DNA of 64,000 nt from Paenirhizobium naphthalenivorans (GTDB taxonomy: Bacteria > Pseudomonadota > Alphaproteobacteria > Rhizobiales > Rhizobiaceae). Positions 44,369 through 52,028 of the stretch are shown here, in pieces (the stretch's first letter is position 1; every line of letters begins with the position of its first letter). A program made the translations under genes and the position numbers. The notes beneath the pieces were generated by a model. That model searched no databases and was not told the origin of the DNA. It saw only the letters and a list, made by a program, of their open reading frames with translations. The stretch spans positions 1 through 64,000 of the forward strand of contig NZ_BJZP01000005.1 of assembly GCF_007992095.1 (NCBI RefSeq), read 5' to 3'.

Positions 44369-45319
44369 ATGAGTCCCCCCATGGCCGTTGTCGCCTCCAG
44401 TCCGCTTCGCGGCATCCTGATGAAAGTCGCCTCGGTCGCCGTTTTCGTCGGCATGCAGGCCAGTATCAAGCTCGCGGGCTCCGGCATGCCGGCCGGGCAG
44501 ATCGCCTTTTATCGCTCCGCTTTCGCCATCGTGCCGATCCTTGCCTATCTCGCAATGCGGGGTGACCTGCGCTCGGCCTTTCAAACCGCCAATCCGCTCG
44601 GTCATCTGAAGCGAGGCCTGATCGGCGTCGCGGCCATGGGCATCGGCTTTTACGGTCTTGTGCTGCTGCCGCTGCCGGATGCGATCGCGATCGGCTATGC
44701 CATGCCGCTTCTTGCTGTGGTTTTCGCTGCCGTGTTTCTCGGCGAGACGGTACGTGCTTATCGCTGGACGGCGGTTGTCGTCGGACTGGTCGGGGTGATG
44801 ATCATCTCCTGGCCGAAGCTTACGCTCTTCGGCGAGCAGGGGTTCGGGTCGGCTGCGGCTACAGGCGCAGTGGCGGTGCTGGTGTCAGCCATGCTTGGAG
44901 CCGCCGCGATGATGCAGGTGCGTCAGCTGGTCAAGGAGGAGAAGACCGCGACCATCGTCCTGTTCTTCTCTTTGACCGCGTCGCTGCTGTCGGCCGTCAC
45001 CTGGTTCTTCGGCTGGCAGGTATTGAGCTGGCAGTCGCTCGGTTTGATGGCGCTTGCCGGTTTCTTCGGCGGTCTCGGGCAGATCCTGCTGACCGAGAGT
45101 TATCGCCACGCCGATGTCTCCACCGTGGCGCCCTTCGAATACACCTCGATCATTCTCGGCTCGGTGATCGCCTATCTGCTGTTTGACGAGGTGCCGACGA
45201 TGACAACGCTGGTCGGGGCGGCAATCGTGGTTGGTGCAGGCATCTTCATCATCTATCGGGAACACCAGCTGGGTCTCGAGCGCCGTGCAGCGCGCAAGGC
45301 ATCGACGCCTCAGGGTTGA
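44369..45319 (+). CDS. DMT/EamA-family permease
   Basis: A 316-aa inner-membrane protein with ten hydrophobic helices in two EamA repeats. The first repeat includes GQIAFYRSAFAIVPILAYLAM, and the second ends with APFEYTSIILGSVIAYLLFDEVPTMTTLVGAAIVVGAGIFIIYRE, the usual EamA signature. Substrate unknown; relatives export amino acids or other metabolites. The start is uncertain (ATG 44369 or 44381, neither with a clear Shine-Dalgarno). Confidence 0.85.
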   Translation: MSPPMAVVASSPLRGILMKVASVAVFVGMQASIKLAGSGMPAGQIAFYRSAFAIVPILAYLAMRGDLRSAFQTANPLGHLKRGLIGVAAMGIGFYGLVLLPLPDAIAIGYAMPLLAVVFAAVFLGETVRAYRWTAVVVGLVGVMIISWPKLTLFGEQGFGSAAATGAVAVLVSAMLGAAAMMQVRQLVKEEKTATIVLFFSLTASLLSAVTWFFGWQVLSWQSLGLMALAGFFGGLGQILLTESYRHADVSTVAPFEYTSIILGSVIAYLLFDEVPTMTTLVGAAIVVGAGIFIIYREHQLGLERRAARKASTPQG

Positions 45320-45423
45320 AGTACAGACGATCATCCTTGCGATACGCCGCTTTTTCGGCGCGTGAGGGGGATAAAGATTGAAACAGAGGGAAGGTTAGGG
45401 CACGTTGGAGGTCTAAACCGATA

Positions 45424-45441
45424 CTTCCGCGGTCGCGGAAG
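45424..45441. promoter_or_regulatory. Perfect palindrome upstream of the 300-aa regulator-like gene
   Basis: CTTCCGCG-GT-CGCGGAAG, 8-bp arms with a 2-bp centre, lies 145 bp upstream of the TTG start at 45586 and 105 bp after the DMT permease stop. It has no T-run and looks more like a dimeric regulator operator than a terminator. Confidence 0.45.
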
Positions 45442-45585
45442 CCAGCATGATCGACGTGAATTCTATGAGATTTTATAGTGAAGTCCCCTGTCCTCGCTGG
45501 CGTTGCCAAGATCAGGATGCCGACTTTTCTTCCCCGAATGGCGTGATCATGTGGTGCGGCTTTCGCGCGAACGGGAGGGTTTGTC

Positions 45586-46488
45586 TTGGCCCTCTCGGTT
45601 GATGACCTCAGCGGCAATCCCGCATTCCTGGAGGCCCTCAAGGTCTATTCGGTCGATCTGCGGGGCGAATATGACGACAATCCGCGGCTGGCGCGGCTGC
45701 TTACGTCGCATCAGCGCTGGTTGCTCAGTCAATGCGCCTTCGCGCTGCACCTCGAATACGATCCTGCGGCTCCCCGTTCCGGACTGACGGCATCGCGTCT
45801 GCGAGACATGATCACCGCCAGCAATGCGGCAAGCCGCAATACCGTCTTGAACTTCCTCGATCAGATGCTGAGCTATCGCTACATCAGCCTTGCCGGAGAG
45901 GCCGGGCGGCGGCCGCGCCGCTTCGAGGCGACGGAGGTCAGCCATACCGGCATGATGCGCTGGACGCTGGCCAATCTCGCCACGCTCGACCGGGTCGACG
46001 GCGGCGAGCGCGCGGCGACCTTGCTGTCGCATCCGGAGCTTTTCCGTATCATCCAGCCCTATACGGCGCGTCGCTCGCTCGAGCATGGCGGCTGGCGCGA
46101 GCCGCCGCCGCTGGTGGCGATGTTTCAATGGACGGAGGCGGGCGGGCTGGTGATGGATGAACTGGTGCGGCGGATCGAGACGAGCGATGCGAGCGCCGAA
46201 CGCTATGATATAGGCCGCGTCGACGCCCGCGCCTTGGCGGCGCATTTCATGATGTCGCGGACCCATTTGCAGCGCCTGCTACGCCGTGCCATCGAGGCCG
46301 GCGGGCTGCAATGGCAGGATGAAACGAAAAAGACCCACCTGTGGTTTATGGCCGGTCTGCTGCACGAATACTGCGGCTGGCAGGCGATCAAGTTCTCCAT
46401 TATCGACCAGGCCTTCGATCATGCCTGTGTCACACTTCTCCCCTCCGCGCGGCGGGAGGTCCCGTCCCTGGCCGGTCTCAAGAGCTGA
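45586..46488 (+). CDS. Uncharacterised 300-aa protein, probable wHTH regulator
   Basis: It begins at TTG with a GGGAGGG Shine-Dalgarno 6 nt upstream. There is no signal peptide or TM. Two segments resemble winged helices: about 65-105 (SGLTASRLRDMITASNAASRNTVLNFLDQMLSYRYISLAG) and about 205-250 (DARALAAHFMMSRTHLQRLLRRAIEAGGLQWQD), the latter with a clear helix-turn-helix. I recognise no named family; a two-domain transcription factor is the best reading. The palindrome upstream could be its own operator. Confidence 0.65.
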   Translation: MALSVDDLSGNPAFLEALKVYSVDLRGEYDDNPRLARLLTSHQRWLLSQCAFALHLEYDPAAPRSGLTASRLRDMITASNAASRNTVLNFLDQMLSYRYISLAGEAGRRPRRFEATEVSHTGMMRWTLANLATLDRVDGGERAATLLSHPELFRIIQPYTARRSLEHGGWREPPPLVAMFQWTEAGGLVMDELVRRIETSDASAERYDIGRVDARALAAHFMMSRTHLQRLLRRAIEAGGLQWQDETKKTHLWFMAGLLHEYCGWQAIKFSIIDQAFDHACVTLLPSARREVPSLAGLKS

Positions 46489-46514
46489 ACACGCCGCCTA
46501 TACGGCGGCGGCGC

Positions 46515-46673
46515 TCAAAGCGGGATGTGAAGGGCGAGGGCGTTCTCGAGGCGCGAAGAGCGCCTGGTCTTTCCGGCGGCCGCCTGGCTGTAAGCCTCGG
46601 ACACATCGATGGCCATGCCGATCTGGCTGACGGCGGCTCTCAGGCTGCGGAGCGGATGGAACTTCGTGGTCAT
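46515..46673 (-). CDS. Small 52-aa hypothetical protein
   Basis: Starts at ATG with AAGGAGA at ideal spacing and ends with TGA. Sequence begins MTTKFHPLRSLRAAVSQIGM and is basic and helical, without a signal peptide or TM. It lies convergent to the regulator-like gene, 26 bp from its stop, and downstream of another small minus-strand gene. Function unknown. Confidence 0.6.
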   Translation of the reverse strand: MTTKFHPLRSLRAAVSQIGMAIDVSEAYSQAAAGKTRRSSRLENALALHIPL

Positions 46674-46772
46674 GGCATTCTCCTTTGCATGTCTTGCATG
46701 AAAGCCCAGGGGCGGTTCGCAAGGGTGGTGGGGCTTGTTTCATCGAGTGTAGTGCGGTGCACAAATGCCCAG

Positions 46773-46790
46773 CCGCACCCGCTGGTGCGG
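46773..46790 (-). terminator. Hairpin between two small minus-strand genes
   Basis: On the minus strand CCGCACC-AGCG-GGTGCGG forms a perfect 7-bp stem beginning at the stop of the 66-aa gene. It lacks a T-run, so it may be an mRNA stabiliser or weak terminator. Confidence 0.4.
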
Positions 46791-46991
46791 TCACGCCTGT
46801 CGGAAATCGGCGAACAGGGCGACAGGACGGGCGATCATGGTCGCGCGGCCAAGGCCAAGCGCGGTCAATTGCTCGTTGGTGGCCGAGCCGAAGCGGTGGT
46901 AGGGCTGGCCACTGCGCAGCGGCTCGGCGGCGAGGCGCAGGGTCTCGAACTTGCAGTGCAGCGGGCGGGCGCGAACGATCATGGCCGTCAT
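46791..46991 (-). CDS. Small 66-aa hypothetical protein
   Basis: ATG 46991 follows GGAGGAG at long spacing; ATG 46982 with AAGGA 9 nt upstream is an equally good start (63 aa). Product: MIVRARPLHCKFETLRLAAEPLRSGQPYHRF... then LTALGLGRATMIARPVALFADF. It is basic, with one Cys and no signal peptide. No family recognised. It is probably cotranscribed with, or close upstream of, the 52-aa gene. Confidence 0.55.
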   Translation of the reverse strand: MTAMIVRARPLHCKFETLRLAAEPLRSGQPYHRFGSATNEQLTALGLGRATMIARPVALFADFRQA

Positions 46992-47134
46992 CCTTGTCTT
47001 CCGACTCCTCCCGTGAGTGACAGTATATATCGCAGTGCAGCATAAATGAGGCAAGCGCGCGAACGCGACGCAGCCATGTGAAAAGCGCATGGCGTTCCGC
47101 ATATTGGTGTCACAAGTGCCGAAAGTTTAGGCGC

Positions 47135-48007
47135 TCAGCCTTCCGCGAGGCGGTCGGCGAAGGCCTTGAGGTCGCGCCAGGCGAGCGCCTTGCTGGCTGG
47201 CGCGGTCAGAAGCTCCTGCGGGTGCAGCGTGGCGATCGCCGGGACGGCATGATTGCCGCAGGCGATGTCACGCCATTCGCCGCGAAGCGCATGGATCGTG
47301 CCGGTTTCGCCGAAGAAGAACCGGGCGGTGAAATTGCCGAACAACAGCACGGCCTTCGGTTCGGCAAGCTCGATCTGCCGCTCGATGAACGGCCGGCATA
47401 TGGCCGCTTCCGGCACCGACGGCGCGCGGTCGCCGGGCGGGCGCCAGGGGATCACGGTGCTGATCAGCACGGTCTCGCGGGCAAGGCCGATGGCGGCCAG
47501 CATACGGTCGAGCAGCAGGCCGGCGCGTCCGGAGAAAGCCACGCCCTCCCGGTCGTCATCAGCGCTCGGCATTGGCCCGATCACCATGATGCGGTTCGCC
47601 GGCTCACCGCTTGCGAAGATCGTCGAGCGGGCGCTGGTCTTGAGGTTGCATCCGGCGAATGCCGCCACCGCGGTGCCGAGTTCTGAAAGCGAGCGGGCAC
47701 TCTCGGCGGCAAAGCGCGCCTCGGTGATGGCGTGTTCGTCCGGGATGGCCGGCAGCGCCGAAGGCGAGGCGGTCTTCGGCGGCGGCGGGGCTGACGGCCG
47801 CGTACGAGCGGTCGAGGGCTGCGCGCCTTCCGATGCCGCGAGCGCGGCCGCAGCCGGTGCCCGGACATTGCGGGCCGCGCGTTGCTCGGCAAATTCAGCG
47901 ATCCGGTTGACCGGATCATCCTCCACCAGCCATTCCACGCCGGCTTCGGCGTGAAAATGCAAAAGCGCAGCCAGTTCGGCGGGCGTCATGTCGCGGGCGG
48001 TGATCAT
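47135..48007 (-). CDS. Divergent uracil-DNA glycosylase superfamily protein
   Basis: A 290-aa protein. Residues 1-100 are a Pro/Ala/Ser-rich linker after a short conserved N-terminus; the UDG fold follows. Motif 1 reads MVIGPMPSADDDREGVAFSGRAGLLLDRML, the central motif LLFGNFTARFFFG, and motif 3 ATLHPQELL. Family-4 enzymes carry four cluster cysteines including CxxC; here only three Cys remain and the first pair is GCNLKTSAR, so the Fe-S cluster may be lost. A role in uracil repair is inferred. Confidence 0.75.
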   Translation of the reverse strand: MITARDMTPAELAALLHFHAEAGVEWLVEDDPVNRIAEFAEQRAARNVRAPAAAALAASEGAQPSTARTRPSAPPPPKTASPSALPAIPDEHAITEARFAAESARSLSELGTAVAAFAGCNLKTSARSTIFASGEPANRIMVIGPMPSADDDREGVAFSGRAGLLLDRMLAAIGLARETVLISTVIPWRPPGDRAPSVPEAAICRPFIERQIELAEPKAVLLFGNFTARFFFGETGTIHALRGEWRDIACGNHAVPAIATLHPQELLTAPASKALAWRDLKAFADRLAEG

Positions 48008-48119
48008 CGGCCTGTTCTAGTGCAGTGCTTGAGCAAAGGAAACTGATTCCTGCGGGGCGGAAAGGTTGAGCCCGCTTGGGGATTTCGCGCTTTCCTCGCG
48101 CGCATCCTTCGGTCTAAGG

Positions 48120-48434
48120 TCGGCCACGGACTCGATCCCAAACAAAGATCTATTCCTTCCGAATGCGGCTCAGACCGTGGCCTTCTACCGCTACACCGCC
48201 ACCGGCGAGCGGGTCGACAACATCACCGACTCGGGGCTGAAGCAGTTTCAAAAGGCCTATGGCAAGGACGGGCGGAGTTCTCCTCCTCGTGGGGAGGGGG
48301 GCGGCGGAGATAAAAGCCGCGCCCGCCGAGGCCGAGGCGAAAACCCCTCCCGGCCACCCTCCCCACAAGAGGGAGGGCAAAGCCGCCGCCATCACCAAGC
48401 GGGACATTTTTCACTATGTCTACGGTGGGCTCCC
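48120..48434 (+). pseudogene. Remnant of a type ISP restriction-modification enzyme
   Basis: Two in-order fragments of the C-terminal specificity region are recognisable. The first (48126-48275) reads TDSIPNKDLFLP...AFYRYTATGERVDNITDSGLKQF. The second, in another frame (about 48391-48434), reads ITKRDIFHYVYGGL. In intact type ISP enzymes NITDW-LxxF and ITKxDIFHYVYxxLH lie some 15-20 residues apart. Here about 110 bp of palindromic repeat separates them, and another repeat replaces the rest. The methylase and helicase parts are absent. A dead defence gene. Confidence 0.7.
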
Positions 48435-48492
48435 CTCCCTTGGCGGGAGAGACCCCTCTGGCCTGCCGGCCATCTCCCCCACAAGGGGGAGA
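48276..48492. repeat. Two rhizobial-type palindromic intergenic elements
   Basis: Element 1 (about 48276-48381) has TCGTGGGGAGGGG on one side and CCTCCCCACAAGAGGGAGGG on the other, enclosing a GC-rich core. Element 2 (about 48429-48492) has CTCCCCTCCCTTGGCGGGAG and TCTCCCCCACAAGGGGGAGA. These C-rich arms with complementary ends resemble dispersed palindromes common between rhizobial genes, and a smaller relative lies at 5341. They interrupt the type ISP remnant. Confidence 0.65.
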
Positions 48493-48517
48493 CTGAACCT
48501 CTGTTCGTGGCCGCTCC

Positions 48518-49810
48518 TCAGGCCACCCATTGCTCGATGTCGTCGCGCTCGCCGATCAGGGCAAGGCCGTGGGCGATCGAGACGAGTTCGCCGCCGGTCT
48601 CGATGCGCGAGGTGTCGAAACGGTCGGTGAAGATCTTGCGCACGGCGGGAACGAAGGACGTGCCGCCGGTGAGGAAGACCTTGTCGATCGCGCCGGGGGC
48701 GGTGCCGGTGTTGGTCAGCACCTCGTCGAGCGCACCCTCGATGCGGGCGAGATCCTCGGCGATCCAGCTTTCGAATTCGCTGCGCTTGACGGTCTTTTCT
48801 CCGGCCTTGCCAAGCGGCGAGAAGCGGAATTCGGCTTCCTCGGCCGAGGACAGTGCCATCTTGGTGGCCGAAACCGCCTGATAGAGCGGATAGCCCTCGT
48901 CATGCTCGACCAGATCGATGAACAGTTCCAGCTTGTCCGGCTCAAGGCTCTGGCGCACCAGCGATTTCAGGTCGGCATATTCGCGCGAGGTCTTGAACAC
49001 CGAGAGCTGGTTCCAGCGCGAGAAGCTGGTGTAGTAATTGCTCGGCACATCGAGCACCTTGTCGAAACTCTTGAACTGGCTGCCCTTGCCGATTTCCGGC
49101 GCCACCAGATGCTCGATGATCCGGGCGTCGAACTGGTCGCCGGCGATGCCGACGCCGGAATGGCCGACCGGCACGGCGGAGAGCTTGCCGCCATGGGTCT
49201 CGAAGCGGATCAGCGAGTAGTCGGTCGTGCCGCCGCCGAAGTCGGCGACGAGGATGGTCGCGTCCTGCGTCAGGTGCTGGGCGAAGTAGAAGGCGGCCGC
49301 CACCGGCTCGTAGACATAGTGGATCTCGGGAAAGCCGAGGCGGGTGAGCGCCGCGTTGTAACGGGTGATGGCGAGTTCCGGATCAGGGCTGGCGCCGGCG
49401 AAATGCACCGGTCGGCCGGTGACGATCCGTTTGGCGCCGGAGGGCCAGCCGTCGCCGGCATAGGCTTCGAGACGCTTGAGGAAGACCTCCATCAGGTCCT
49501 CGAACTGGAAGCGCCGCGCATGCACCAGCGTTCCCTGGAACAGCGGCGAGGCGGCGAAGGTCTTGATCGATTGCAGAAAGCGGCAGTCGCCGGGATTGTC
49601 GATGAAGGCGCGGATCGCCGCCTGTCCGGCCTCGACCTTGAGCGCGCCGGCGCCGAGCTGGCGATCCTTCATGAAGGAAAGCGCCGTGCGCATGCTGTCG
49701 CTGACGCCGGCCGGCGAGGTGAAGCTGACCGAATGGGTGGCGCGATCGTTGTCGGCGAGCGCCATCACCGTGTTTGTCGTGCCGAAATCAAGCCCCAGCG
49801 CCTCAGCCAT
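48518..49810 (-). CDS. YegD-like Hsp70 family protein
   Basis: A 430-aa protein consisting of the Hsp70 actin-like ATPase fold. Phosphate 1 is LGLDFGTTNTVMAL (about 5-18), phosphate 2 is VADFGGGTTDYSL (about 190-202), and the adenosine loop is FLTGGTSFVPAVRKIF (about 380-395). It lacks the DnaK substrate-binding beta domain and lid, as in E. coli YegD (about 450 aa). Client and partners are unknown. Confidence 0.88.
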   Translation of the reverse strand: MAEALGLDFGTTNTVMALADNDRATHSVSFTSPAGVSDSMRTALSFMKDRQLGAGALKVEAGQAAIRAFIDNPGDCRFLQSIKTFAASPLFQGTLVHARRFQFEDLMEVFLKRLEAYAGDGWPSGAKRIVTGRPVHFAGASPDPELAITRYNAALTRLGFPEIHYVYEPVAAAFYFAQHLTQDATILVADFGGGTTDYSLIRFETHGGKLSAVPVGHSGVGIAGDQFDARIIEHLVAPEIGKGSQFKSFDKVLDVPSNYYTSFSRWNQLSVFKTSREYADLKSLVRQSLEPDKLELFIDLVEHDEGYPLYQAVSATKMALSSAEEAEFRFSPLGKAGEKTVKRSEFESWIAEDLARIEGALDEVLTNTGTAPGAIDKVFLTGGTSFVPAVRKIFTDRFDTSRIETGGELVSIAHGLALIGERDDIEQWVA

Positions 49811-49968
49811 TGCCGCGCTCCTTCGTCGTCTTGTCGTTTGTTGGAACCGGGCGGTGCCCGAAGATGAAAAAAGGGCGCGCTGAGCGCCCCCGGAATGAGA
49901 GGGGGCCTAATGCCATGAAGGGGACGGGGAAGGCAAGGGCCATGCGGCCCGATCGGACGTGTGTCGTC

Positions 49969-50169
49969 TTAGCGCGCTGTGCGTCGCGCGATCCAGATCA
50001 GCACGAGGCCACCGACCGCAAGCATTGCGCCATAGGCAATCCACGGGCTCTGGTCGATCATGAAGCTGGATGCGGGATAGGGGAAATAGCCGCTGCCCTG
50101 CCCGATCCAGACAAGGCCGACAAGCAGTGCGAGCGCGCCGAGAATGGTGAATATCCGTCTTGTCGCCAT
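49969..50169 (-). CDS. Small two-TM membrane protein (paralogue A)
   Basis: A 66-aa protein with TM1 about 7-24 (TILGALALLVGLVWIGQG) and TM2 about 42-60 (AYGAMLAVGGLVLIWIAR). The loop GYFPYPASSFMIDQSPW resembles that of the protein at 50636-50860, position by position. GGGGGAAC precedes the ATG. Family function unknown. Confidence 0.75.
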   Translation of the reverse strand: MATRRIFTILGALALLVGLVWIGQGSGYFPYPASSFMIDQSPWIAYGAMLAVGGLVLIWIARRTAR

Positions 50170-50250
50170 GATGTGTTCCCCCGCGCGTGATCCGTCCGGA
50201 TGAAGATAGGGCGGCTCGCTGTTTCGGCCAGACCTCAACGGACCGACATC

Positions 50251-50487
50251 TCACACTTCGCCGTAATAGCGCAAAACGAGCGTCTCTGACGGCGTCTCGC
50301 CGTCCATATCCGCGGGCGAGGCGAAGTCGGCAAGCAACTGGCCGACGATTCGGGCCTGGGCGGCGGTTTGCGACCGGGCGGTGGCGGCGCAAACGGCCGG
50401 CGCCGATTTGCGTGAAGCGGCGCCGGCGCGAATCCGGCTCGAATTCCTGGGGACCCCATCGCCATTGGCGTTGATCAGGTCGGGCAT
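50251..50487 (-). CDS. Uncharacterised 78-aa protein
   Basis: Begins at ATG with AGGATTGAAG upstream. The N-terminal half is Arg/Ala/Ser-rich. The C-terminal half (ARIVGQLLADFASPADMDGETPSETLVLRYYGEV) is acidic and looks structured. No signal peptide or TM. It sits between the two paralogous membrane protein genes on the same strand. Not recognised. Confidence 0.55.
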   Translation of the reverse strand: MPDLINANGDGVPRNSSRIRAGAASRKSAPAVCAATARSQTAAQARIVGQLLADFASPADMDGETPSETLVLRYYGEV

Positions 50488-50635
50488 CGCTTCAATCCTG
50501 TTCGGTCTGTCGAACAGGCTATAGCGGTTGCGCCTTGCGTTTCCGTGGATCTGTTTGTTCGGATTCTTGTAAAAGGCGGTCGACCGGACTGCAGGCCCAG
50601 CCGCTGCCGTTTTTCACGTTGTCGGATCAAGGCGA

Positions 50636-50860
50636 TCAGTTTGCCGTCTTGTGTTCCCGGCGCAGGAACCAGCGCGCGCCGATGAAGACGATCAGGCCGA
50701 ACACGGCGACGAGCATGCCGTTGATCGTCCAGACGCTTTCGTTCGGCATGAAGTCCGTGCCGGGCAGGTGAAAGGCACCGGTGCCGTGCGCGACCCAGGC
50801 GATGCCGACGAGAATCGTCAAGGCCCCGACGACGGTGAATAGCTGGCGAATGTGCTCCAA
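50636..50860 (-). CDS. Small two-TM membrane protein (paralogue B)
   Basis: A 74-aa protein starting at TTG 50860 with GGGAGGAG 6 nt upstream. TM1 about 7-24 (FTVVGALTILVGIAWVAHG), loop GAFHLPGTDFMPNESVW, TM2 about 43-62 (INGMLVAVFGLIVFIGARWF). It aligns without gaps to paralogue A. The pair arose by local duplication. Function unknown. Confidence 0.75.
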   Translation of the reverse strand: MEHIRQLFTVVGALTILVGIAWVAHGTGAFHLPGTDFMPNESVWTINGMLVAVFGLIVFIGARWFLRREHKTAN

Positions 50861-50949
50861 TAGTCTCTCCTCCCATGGAACAATTTGTCGCACCCACTAT
50901 AGTCGAGTCTGAGCCGGACGCCAGCGAAATCCGCTGCCGGTTGCGCGAT

Positions 50950-50992
50950 GGCTAAAATGACGAAAACCCTGCAAACGCAGCGCGTTGCGGGG
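50950..50992 (-). terminator. Probable terminator of the LysR regulator gene
   Basis: On the minus strand the stem arms CCCCCGCAACGCGC and GCGTTTGCAGGG pair imperfectly and are followed by TTTTCGTCATTTT. It lies about 50 bp downstream of the LysR gene stop. Confidence 0.6.
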
Positions 50993-51040
50993 GCTTCCGG
51001 AGCGCTTGCACGACAGCGTGGCGGCCAGTGAGGAAGCGGC

Positions 51041-51928
51041 CTAGCCGACCGAGCGCGTCTCCTCCGCCATCTCGATCATCCATTCCGAAAAGACCTTCAT
51101 CGCCGGCGTCGGCGCGCGGGACTTCAACCGGGTCAGCCAGTAGCTGCCCTTGGACACATAGACGGGGAAGGGCTGTTCGAGCGCGCCGGAGGCGAGGTGG
51201 CGGGAGAACATCAGCGGCGGCGCGAGCGCCACGCCGGCACCCTGCAGGGCCGTCTCCACCATCAGCACGGAGGAGTCGAAGACGGGACCGGTGATTGGCG
51301 GGGGGACGGCATTGGCCGCCTCGAACCAGCCGGGCCATTCGTCGGCGCGGTAGGAGCGCAGGAGCGTCGCGCGTCCGACATCCTCCGGGTTCTTCAGCCG
51401 CGCGGCGACGGCCGGCACACAGAGCGCCGACAGCGGCGCCTCGAACAGGGCTTCCGCCTCTGTATCGTGCCAGGCGCCATTGCCGAAGCGGATCGCGAAG
51501 TCGAGGCCTTCGGCGGCGATGTCGACACGGTTGTTGTTCGTGGAGAGGCGCACGTCGATGAAAGGGTGGCGAGCGCGGAAGTCGGCAAGACGGGGGAGCA
51601 GCCAGCCGACGGCAAAGGTGCCGACGGCGCCAAGCGTCAGCACCTCGCGCATGTGCCCGCCCTCGAAGCGCTCCAGCATGTCGGCCATGCGGTCGAAACT
51701 CTCCCTCAGCGTCGGAAGCAGCGCCAGCCCCTCCTCGGTGATCATCAGGCCGCGCGGCAGGCGGCGGAAGAGCGTGACGCCGAGCCGCTGTTCGAGCAGC
51801 TTCACCTGGTGGCTGACGGCCGCCTGGGTGACGCGCAGCTCGATCGCTGCCCGGGTGAAGGAAAGATGACGGGCGGCGGCCTCGAAGGCGCGCAGCGCGT
51901 TCAGCGGAAGATATGGCCGGACCATCAT
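51041..51928 (-). CDS. LysR-family regulator (AmpR/GcvA type), divergent to beta-lactamase
   Basis: A 295-aa regulator. The N-terminal HTH is LPLNALRAFEAAARHLSFTRAAIELRVTQAAVSHQVKLLEQRLGVTLFRRLPRG. The opening and effector domain (FAVGWLLPRLADFRARHPFIDVRLSTNNNRVD...DFAIRFGNGAWHD) are characteristic of the AmpR/GcvA group. Divergent placement, 100 bp from a class D beta-lactamase gene, suggests it controls that gene in response to cell-wall fragments, by analogy with AmpR. Confidence 0.85.
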   Translation of the reverse strand: MMVRPYLPLNALRAFEAAARHLSFTRAAIELRVTQAAVSHQVKLLEQRLGVTLFRRLPRGLMITEEGLALLPTLRESFDRMADMLERFEGGHMREVLTLGAVGTFAVGWLLPRLADFRARHPFIDVRLSTNNNRVDIAAEGLDFAIRFGNGAWHDTEAEALFEAPLSALCVPAVAARLKNPEDVGRATLLRSYRADEWPGWFEAANAVPPPITGPVFDSSVLMVETALQGAGVALAPPLMFSRHLASGALEQPFPVYVSKGSYWLTRLKSRAPTPAMKVFSEWMIEMAEETRSVG

Positions 51929-52028
51929 ATGCCCTAGTTCTATTTATGGCTCCCGCCAGTTATCATCGTTTGTCGCTCACTCGCAATCGCGCCTACAACA
52001 GGGACGCCCAAACCGAGGGAGCCATACC
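51929..52028. promoter_or_regulatory. Divergent promoter region of LysR regulator and beta-lactamase
   Basis: A 100-bp AT-richer stretch (CTATTTATGG...CCAGTTATCATCG near 51940-51968) lies between the two start codons. Its length and layout fit a LysR operator that overlaps both promoters. I could not define a single unambiguous T-N11-A site. Confidence 0.45.

Noticed and set aside
48066..48881. 271-aa open frame over the type ISP remnant
   Set aside because: Only residues about 20-65 are protein-like; the rest translates palindromic repeats and the antisense of the Hsp70 gene.
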